A stretch of 64,000 nucleotides of DNA from Sanguinoderma infundibulare (taxonomy: Eukaryota; Basidiomycota; Agaricomycetes; Polyporales; Polyporaceae). A model generated the notes under the pieces. The model saw only the letters and a program-made list of their open reading frames with translations, searched no databases and was not told where the DNA came from. Below are positions 59,077 through 64,000 of this stretch, one piece after another. Numbering within the stretch: position 1 is the stretch's first letter; every line of letters starts with the position of its first letter. A program made the translations under genes and the position numbers. The stretch lies in the NCBI GenBank assembly GCA_032821775.1, contig JAVLRN010000011.1:1426001-1490000 (forward strand), read 5' to 3'.

Positions 59077-60986
59077 TCAGCCTGGCGCCGCCGGGTACTT
59101 TTCTTTTCTCTCCTTCATGGACTCTCGAAATGCGGCTGACGGGATCATAGTCCTCCCAATTACGGTGGTGGCACCCGTCCTGGTTTTCGACGCAACCAAT
59201 AGGCCTTGAAAGCGGTGCATTGGCGGAGAGTAAAGAAGCTGAAGCTCCCGCTGCGTTTGGCGTTGCGCCTCATGCTCTTCCAGACGGACTACGGCGGGAA
59301 GTTCGCCGAAAGGCGTCGATAGGATACAAGGCGAGGCATGCTGGAGAATGACATCGGCAGTGGTTAGAGACGTTCCACAGACCATGAAGACGAGGCATCG
59401 CCGGAGCTCCTCCGCGAAAACGGCGTCGGGGACGTTCTTGACAGCCTCATAGGACCTTCGTGCGGCTTCACCCACGATGGCTTTCAACGGCGAGTCCGCG
59501 GGTGTCTGTAAGAACTTTGCACTGTCGTGAAGGAACTTCCGCACGAGCCTTTGGTCGCCGGATTGGTCTGCCGGCGTTCGCATCAAATGGGTAGGGGCAA
59601 GTCCCATTTGCACCGTGCCGTCCACCGTCTCCGTAAACAGCTTGGCGAGGCGCGGAAGCTCCGCGCGGCCGAACTGTGTATCCTCGACCGTGACTTGCAT
59701 GCGCAGATAGTAGAGCGTTTCTGCCGCACCTACTTCGGCAGGGCTTGCTCGTAGCATGATCGTGAAACTCTCATACGCATCGCCGATGCTGTTCGGCTGC
59801 TCGACGATCCATGGTGCCATGCTCTCCTCCAGGGACGTCGCCTCCGACTCTGCCATCATGCCAGTTGGGAACTTTGCGGCGATGTGATAATGTTGGCGAA
59901 TTGAAGGCTGACTGAGTGCGTCTGCCAAGAGTTCGGGGAACGTCATCGTGCGCATATTTAGGGGCGGGATGTAGCCGATCATATCGGGGAAGACAGCCAG
60001 GACGTAGTCGCGGGGCTTAGTCGTAACCCGTCCGCTTCTCCATGCCACGATAGGCGGGAGGTAATCAGCAGCAGGACCGATTCCACCACCGTACTTCGCC
60101 ATGTCGACGTGGCGGCTGCCCATGTCACGGAGTACCAGTTCGTCAGCTCAATTCGGGCACACGAAGATTCTACTGACGGACGCACCGGTAGACAAAGTCA
60201 AAATACGCCTCGGAGTACTGCGAAAAGCCCTCGAGCCCATGATACTGAAGTTTATCGAGCATAAACTGAAGAACGATCATTGTCTTCGCGCTAACGTTGC
60301 CCATCACCTCGTCTTGGTCCGCCCTTTCAACCAGATTGTGTTCGCCAGGGCATGGGATGAGATTCAGGGGCACAATGTCCAGGACCTTCCCATACAGACC
60401 CTCCTGGCGCGTCCACAGGCGCTCGAACCAGGGATCGAAGCACACCATGTGCGGCCCGCAGAGAATGCTGTGCATCCCCTCCTTCACGGTGAAGTCCTTG
60501 AAGAAGTCGAGGCCCCAGTTGTTGCTGATCAGGAGATCCACGGCGGTGGCGTGCCAGTCGGCGCAGATGGGGTGCTCCAGGAGCACTTTGACACAGCGGG
60601 CGGACTTGTAGACGTGGGGGATGGACATGAGCTGGTCTGCGATGCTGATCGTCGCGGACTCGGTCTGGTCGATGCAGAAGAGGTCCATCCAGAACCAGTC
60701 GAAGCCGCAGACGTCGGGGCGGCTCAGGATGGAGAGGATGTCTCTCTTTCCGGGGCTTAACTTAACGACACCTGGAGGAGGTCAGACGATGGGCTCGATC
60801 CTACTTTCAGTGAAGTTTGTTTTACGCACCAGGATGACCGGCGACGACCGTTTCCGTGATTGTCTCGGGAGTGCCCCATACATGAGAGATCGCGATGTAA
60901 TCGTCGTCGGTGGACGCGTTCGGCTTGCGTTCGAGATAGAGAGTCTGATCTAGCCTCTGGCGGACACGAACCAGGTATATGTGCAT
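59077..60986 (-). CDS. HET-domain protein copy D, intact
   Basis: Three exons (60986-60830, 60771-60186, 60115-59077) with clean GT..AG introns give 593 residues with no lesion. The HET domain (PF06985) has YIAISHVWG near residue 34, WFWMDLFCIDQTES, SIADQLMSIPHVYKSARC, CADWHATAVDLLISNNW and LWTRQEGLYGKVLDIVPLN. The C-terminal part begins MAKYGGGIGPAADYLPP and has RDYVLAVFPDMIGYIPP, ADVILQHASPCILSTPFGE and TRTGATTVIGRTMIPS; I know no named domain for it. HET proteins trigger cell death or growth arrest when incompatible mycelia fuse. No NACHT, WD or ankyrin region is fused here. The near-twin copy B carries a frameshift, so this is the better candidate for activity. Confidence 0.85.
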
Positions 60987-61016
60987 GGTTTGACGCCCTA
61001 GCGGCGAGGATGGTTG

Positions 61017-61083
61017 TATGGAAAGGGGATTTGCTAGGCGACACTTGATTAAATCTCGCAAGTTGGGAGACGAGGAGATAAAG
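61017..61083 (-). promoter_or_regulatory. conserved upstream box of HET copy D
   Basis: The complement holds TATCTCCTCGTCTCCCAACT and AGTGTCGCCTAGCAAATC; the octamer TGTCGCCT (61036-61043) is 50 bp before the ATG. It is the same box as for copies A, B and C. The distal CAATCGACGC block is not clear here. Confidence 0.5.
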
Positions 61084-61164
61084 ATACGAGCACGTACCAC
61101 AGTCAAACACGAAGAGCCGCTCTTAAACGACTATTGCCACAATTAATTAAACAGCCTCGTTGCA

Positions 61165-61535
61165 ATCTTGATCTACGCTGAGCCACGTTCTCGCCAATCC
61201 CAATCAGCGCGAGTACATGATGGGCGGACCGCCCTGCACGTCGGAGATTCCTATCCCCATGGGCTGCCACCACAATAAGTATGTAACGGATGAATCTGGG
61301 CATGCTGACCCACATGAGTATCTATCTCGAAGACCGCCGAATGTAGCAAGGGGTTCAGTTGTACCGTATTGGGTGTTTCAACACTGGCCCTCGTGCGCCG
61401 TGGCTTGGGGGTCACGGAAGTGCTCCGTGCCTGGGGACTGACGGAAGTTTCTGCAGGGGAAAGTCGGCGTGTTTTCGCTCGTTTTTAGAATCGGCATCCT
61501 TTCAAACCGGTTGGGAGTCTAAGTACTTATCGCTT
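61165..61535 (+). pseudogene. nitrate reductase Mo-domain fragment (NR1 type)
   Basis: Aligned by eye with 49940-50330 of copy 1: GATCTACGCTGA and CAGCGCGAGTAC, then GGCTGC (the Mo-ligand Cys) followed by AATAAGTATG, the intron of copy 1, then AAGGGGTTCA and ACGGAAGTGCTCCGTG with the next intron. About 20 bp are deleted before the Cys and the frame is broken. Keeping both introns means it was copied at DNA level. The copied part does not match the corresponding region of copy 2. Confidence 0.75.
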
Positions 61536-61581
61536 TGTTATCTGGCTCACTTGTTGGTGTGATGAATCAACATCGTCACGG

Positions 61582-62081
61582 CATCAGTATTCAGACGAGT
61601 TCAGAAAGGTCTGGAAAGGTCTGGATCAGACCTTTCAGACGTTTTCAGGTACGTTCGGACATGGTTCAGACCTGTCAGAAGTCAGAGATCAGAGGTGCAA
61701 AACTTCCCCGTCAGACATTTTGAAAGGGACACTCACGGTGTAGCGACAGGTCCGACAAAGCCCACAATGGCTCGGATATGCCCCGGGCCTGCGAACACCC
61801 TCCGACGATGAAACCGGTGCACGACGGGCGCCATCGTCGGCAATGCTAGCGCTGGTCGTCACCGTGCGTCAATGTGCGAGCACCAACACGCTCTCCAGTC
61901 CCCGCGCCTCGGCCGCGCGTCCCCAAACGGTTGCACAAGAATAATAATACCTTCCGAACCTCAAACCTTGGTGCCGAGAAGGGTGGGTGGCCGACGGTAG
62001 GTCGATGTCTGTGTTTTCAGCCTCTTAGGCGCCCTAAGCGCTAGGTATCCAGACGTCCAGAACTCGTGTGAATTACTGATG
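61582..62081 (-). mobile_element. TIR-bearing non-autonomous element, copy 2
   Basis: Reverse-oriented match to 1060-1548 along its full length. The ends are CATCAGTATTCAGACGAGTT at 61582 and, as the complement of 62081, CATCAGTAATTCACACGAGT: near-perfect inverted repeats differing by one indel and one substitution. It contains the same TCTGAAA/ACGTCTG-type units at the left. It sits exactly between two nitrate reductase fragments of different origin. The CGG on both flanks could be a 3-bp target duplication, but copy 1 does not support this. Confidence 0.75.
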
Positions 62082-62262
62082 CGGCGGCGGGACCATGGTC
62101 TTACTTGACAAAACGAAGATCTCGCTGCTCGATAGGTATGCATTAGTTCTACTGTGTCAGGGAGTGGCGGCATACGCTAATGTTTACACTACCTCTAGCA
62201 AGAAGACGATGGGTGACATCCTCATGCCGAAGGAACTACGGGAGGGGAAGGAAAAGCCCGTT
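62082..62262 (+). pseudogene. nitrate reductase C-terminal fragment (NR2 type)
   Basis: It begins with GGCGGCGGGACC, like the GGTG loop of copy 2, then skips to GACAAAACGAAGATCTCGCT, matching DKTKISLLD at 58162. An intron and AAGAAGACGATGGGTGACAT, for KKTMGDILMPKEL, follow. Here the intron starts GTATGC (62136), whereas copy 2 itself has GCATGC. It ends inside the antisense strand of the HET copy E C-terminus. Confidence 0.8.
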
Positions 62263-64000
62263 CAAGTGACTGCTTTACGGCCTCCAAACAAAACGCATCT
62301 GTCGGGACCACAGTCCTCCCAATCACTGTGGTGGCACCCGTCCTGGTTTGCGACGCGACCAGGAAGCCTTGGAACTTGAACGTTGGCCAGCAAAGCACCT
62401 GAAGCTCCTGCTGCCCTTGGGGCAGCGCCTCACGCTCTTCCAGGCGAAGCACAGCCAGAACTTTGCCGAAAGGCGTCGAGAGGACACAAGGCGAGGCATG
62501 CTGAAGGATGACGTCTGCATTTGAGGAGGATGTACCACAAATCATGCAGACGAGGTATCGCCGAAGCTCCTCAACGAAAATGGACTCGGGGATGTTCGTG
62601 ATGGCGTCGGAGGATATGTTGAAACGTGCGAATCTTGACTTGGCGTGATTCATCGAAGAGGCGCCAAAGATGCGAGGGACAATGGCGATCGCAAACTGTT
62701 CCCCAAGGTACTGCTGTACAATCCACCGCTCCGTGCCGGCTTGGTCGTCGAAACTTCCATTGCGTGCCACCAGGCCCGTCCGAGAGACAAACGTAAACTG
62801 CTTCTCGGCGTCCATCGTCTCCGTACACAACTTGAGGATGCGCGGAAGGTTCCCGAGGCTGAGCTGTATATCCTCGACCATGGCTTGTTTGGACAGGGAG
62901 AGGAGGGTAGGCTCTTCTACCATAGGTGGGACGGTATGACATGGGTTGTTTCCGAGTGCCGTGACCACCAAGCTGTCATACGCGTCGCCGATATTGTTGG
63001 GCTGCTCGAAGATCCACGGCGCCACACTCTCTCTTAGGGATGTCGCGTCTTTCATCATGCCAAACGGGACTTTTGTTGCGATGGAATAATGTTGTTTAAT
63101 TGGAGCTTGACAGAGTGCATGTGCCAGCAATTCCGGGAACGTCATCTTGCGCATATTCGGGGGCGGAATGTAGCCGGTCATGTCGGGGAAGAGAGCCAGG
63201 ACGTAGTCGCGGGGCTTGGTCGTCACGCGTCCGCTTCTCCATGCCGCGAGGAACGGGTCGTATGTGGCAGCAGGACCGACTCCGCCGCCGTAGTTCGCCA
63301 TGTCGACGCGGCGCCTGCACACGTCACGGAGTATCAGTGCTCAGCCCAACTCGAGAACACGAACACTCTGCGGACAGACGCACCGGTAGACAAGGTCAAT
63401 ATACAGCTTGTTCTCGCACTCCTTCGACCATCTGAGGCCATGATAGTCGAGTTTATCGCATAGAAACAGGCGAATGGTCATACTCTGCCCGAGAGCCTGC
63501 CCCTCCCTGTTCCACTCGTCCGTCGCCTCAACAACCAGATTCTCCGTTTTGCCGCACGGGATGAGGTTCAGGGGTACAATGTCCAGGACCTGACCATACA
63601 GACCCTCCTGGCGCGTCCACAACCGCTTGAACCAGGGATCGAAACGGACCATGTGTGTCCCGCAGTGCTGGCTGTGCACCACCTCTGCCTCCGCGAAGCC
63701 CTCCGCTTCAGTGACCGTCATGTCCCAGTTCTTGCTGATCAGGAGGTCCGTGACAGTCGCATGCCATTCGGCGCAGATGGGGTGCTCCAGGAGAACTTTG
63801 ACACAGCGGGCGGACTTGTAGACATGGGGGATGGACATGAGCTGGTCTGCGATGCTGATCGTCGCGGACTCGGTCTGGTCGATGCAGAAGAGATCCATCC
63901 AGAACCAGTCGGAACCGCAGATGTCCTGACGGCTGAGGATGGAGAGGATGTCTCTTTTTGCGGGACTGAGCTGGACGACACCTGGTGAAGGTCAGACGAT
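62222..64000 (-). CDS. HET-domain protein copy E (5' exon beyond the window)
   Basis: Exon 2 (from about 63983 downward) and exon 3 (63315 to 62222) read without lesions. Exon 2 has WFWMDLFCIDQTES, ADQLMSIPHVYKSARC, CAEWHATVTDLLISKNWDM and LWTRQEGLYGQVLDIVPLN. A phase-2 intron (TACCG|GTGCGT..GTGCAG) leads to RRVDMANYGGGVGPAATYDP. Exon 3 has RDYVLALFPDMTGYIPP, ADVILQHASPCVLSTPFGK and TRTGATTVIGRTVVPTDAF. Exon 1 with the YIAISHVWG motif must lie beyond 64000. The last 15 or so residues (SLERAFPSPPVVPSA) are unlike the other copies because they are read from the antisense strand of a nitrate reductase fragment. Otherwise the copy appears functional. Confidence 0.8.

Noticed and set aside
61136..62260. 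A possible third nitrate reductase gene
   Set aside because: Two disjoint pieces from different paralogues separated by the inverted-repeat element, with deletions and broken frame; they cannot form one gene.
1..64000. tRNA or rRNA genes
   Set aside because: Scanned by eye for B-box-like GGTTCGAATCC words; the few TTCGAA hits lie in coding exons or lack cloverleaf arms.

Overview
This is nuclear DNA from a filamentous basidiomycete, most likely an Agaricomycete. The genes are broken by many short introns of about 50-70 nt with GT..AG borders. Proteins are fungal in type (Pol2, Gna1, Ase1/PRC1, eukaryotic nitrate reductase, HET-domain proteins). Codons are C/G-rich at third positions, and genes lie a few hundred bases apart on both strands. 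No tRNA, rRNA, CRISPR array or bacterial operon was found.

The core, about 8.7-54 kb, is an ordinary gene-dense stretch: a Ser/Thr-rich membrane-anchored Kre9/Knh1-like protein; the C-terminal (HyuB) half of a 5-oxoprolinase; a UBR7/Mlo2-type UBR-box protein; a small H1-like Lys/Ala-rich nuclear protein; the DNA polymerase epsilon catalytic subunit; a short-chain dehydrogenase with a truncated tandem copy; glucosamine-6-phosphate N-acetyltransferase; an unidentified membrane protein; an Ase1/PRC1 microtubule bundler; a DHA2-type MFS transporter; a UbiA-related membrane protein; ribosomal protein L24; and a lactonase-type beta-propeller.

The right part holds two tandem, diverged nitrate reductase genes (49.1-53.5 and 54.2-58.6 kb). 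No nitrite reductase or nitrate transporter is visible. The upstream copy has eight GATA-factor type motifs in about 200 bp before its start; I saw no such cluster before the second.

Both edges are a repetitive mosaic built from two source genes: a HET-domain (heterokaryon-incompatibility type) gene family and the nitrate reductases. There are five long HET copies (two at 2-6.6 kb, one at 28.8-29.7 kb, two at 59-64 kb), three short HET fragments, and three nitrate reductase fragments that keep their introns. Only the copies at 59.1-61.0 kb and 62.2-64 kb read intact; the others carry frameshifts, a nonsense codon or deletions. The long HET copies at 4.7-6.6 and 59.1-61.0 kb are near-identical direct repeats about 54 kb apart. 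A roughly 490-500 bp element with terminal inverted repeats lies in opposite orientations at 1.06 and 61.6 kb, enclosing nearly the whole window. This duplicated and shuffled HET/nitrate reductase border, with its unnamed inverted-repeat element and at least one chimeric HET C-terminus, is the most unusual feature here.
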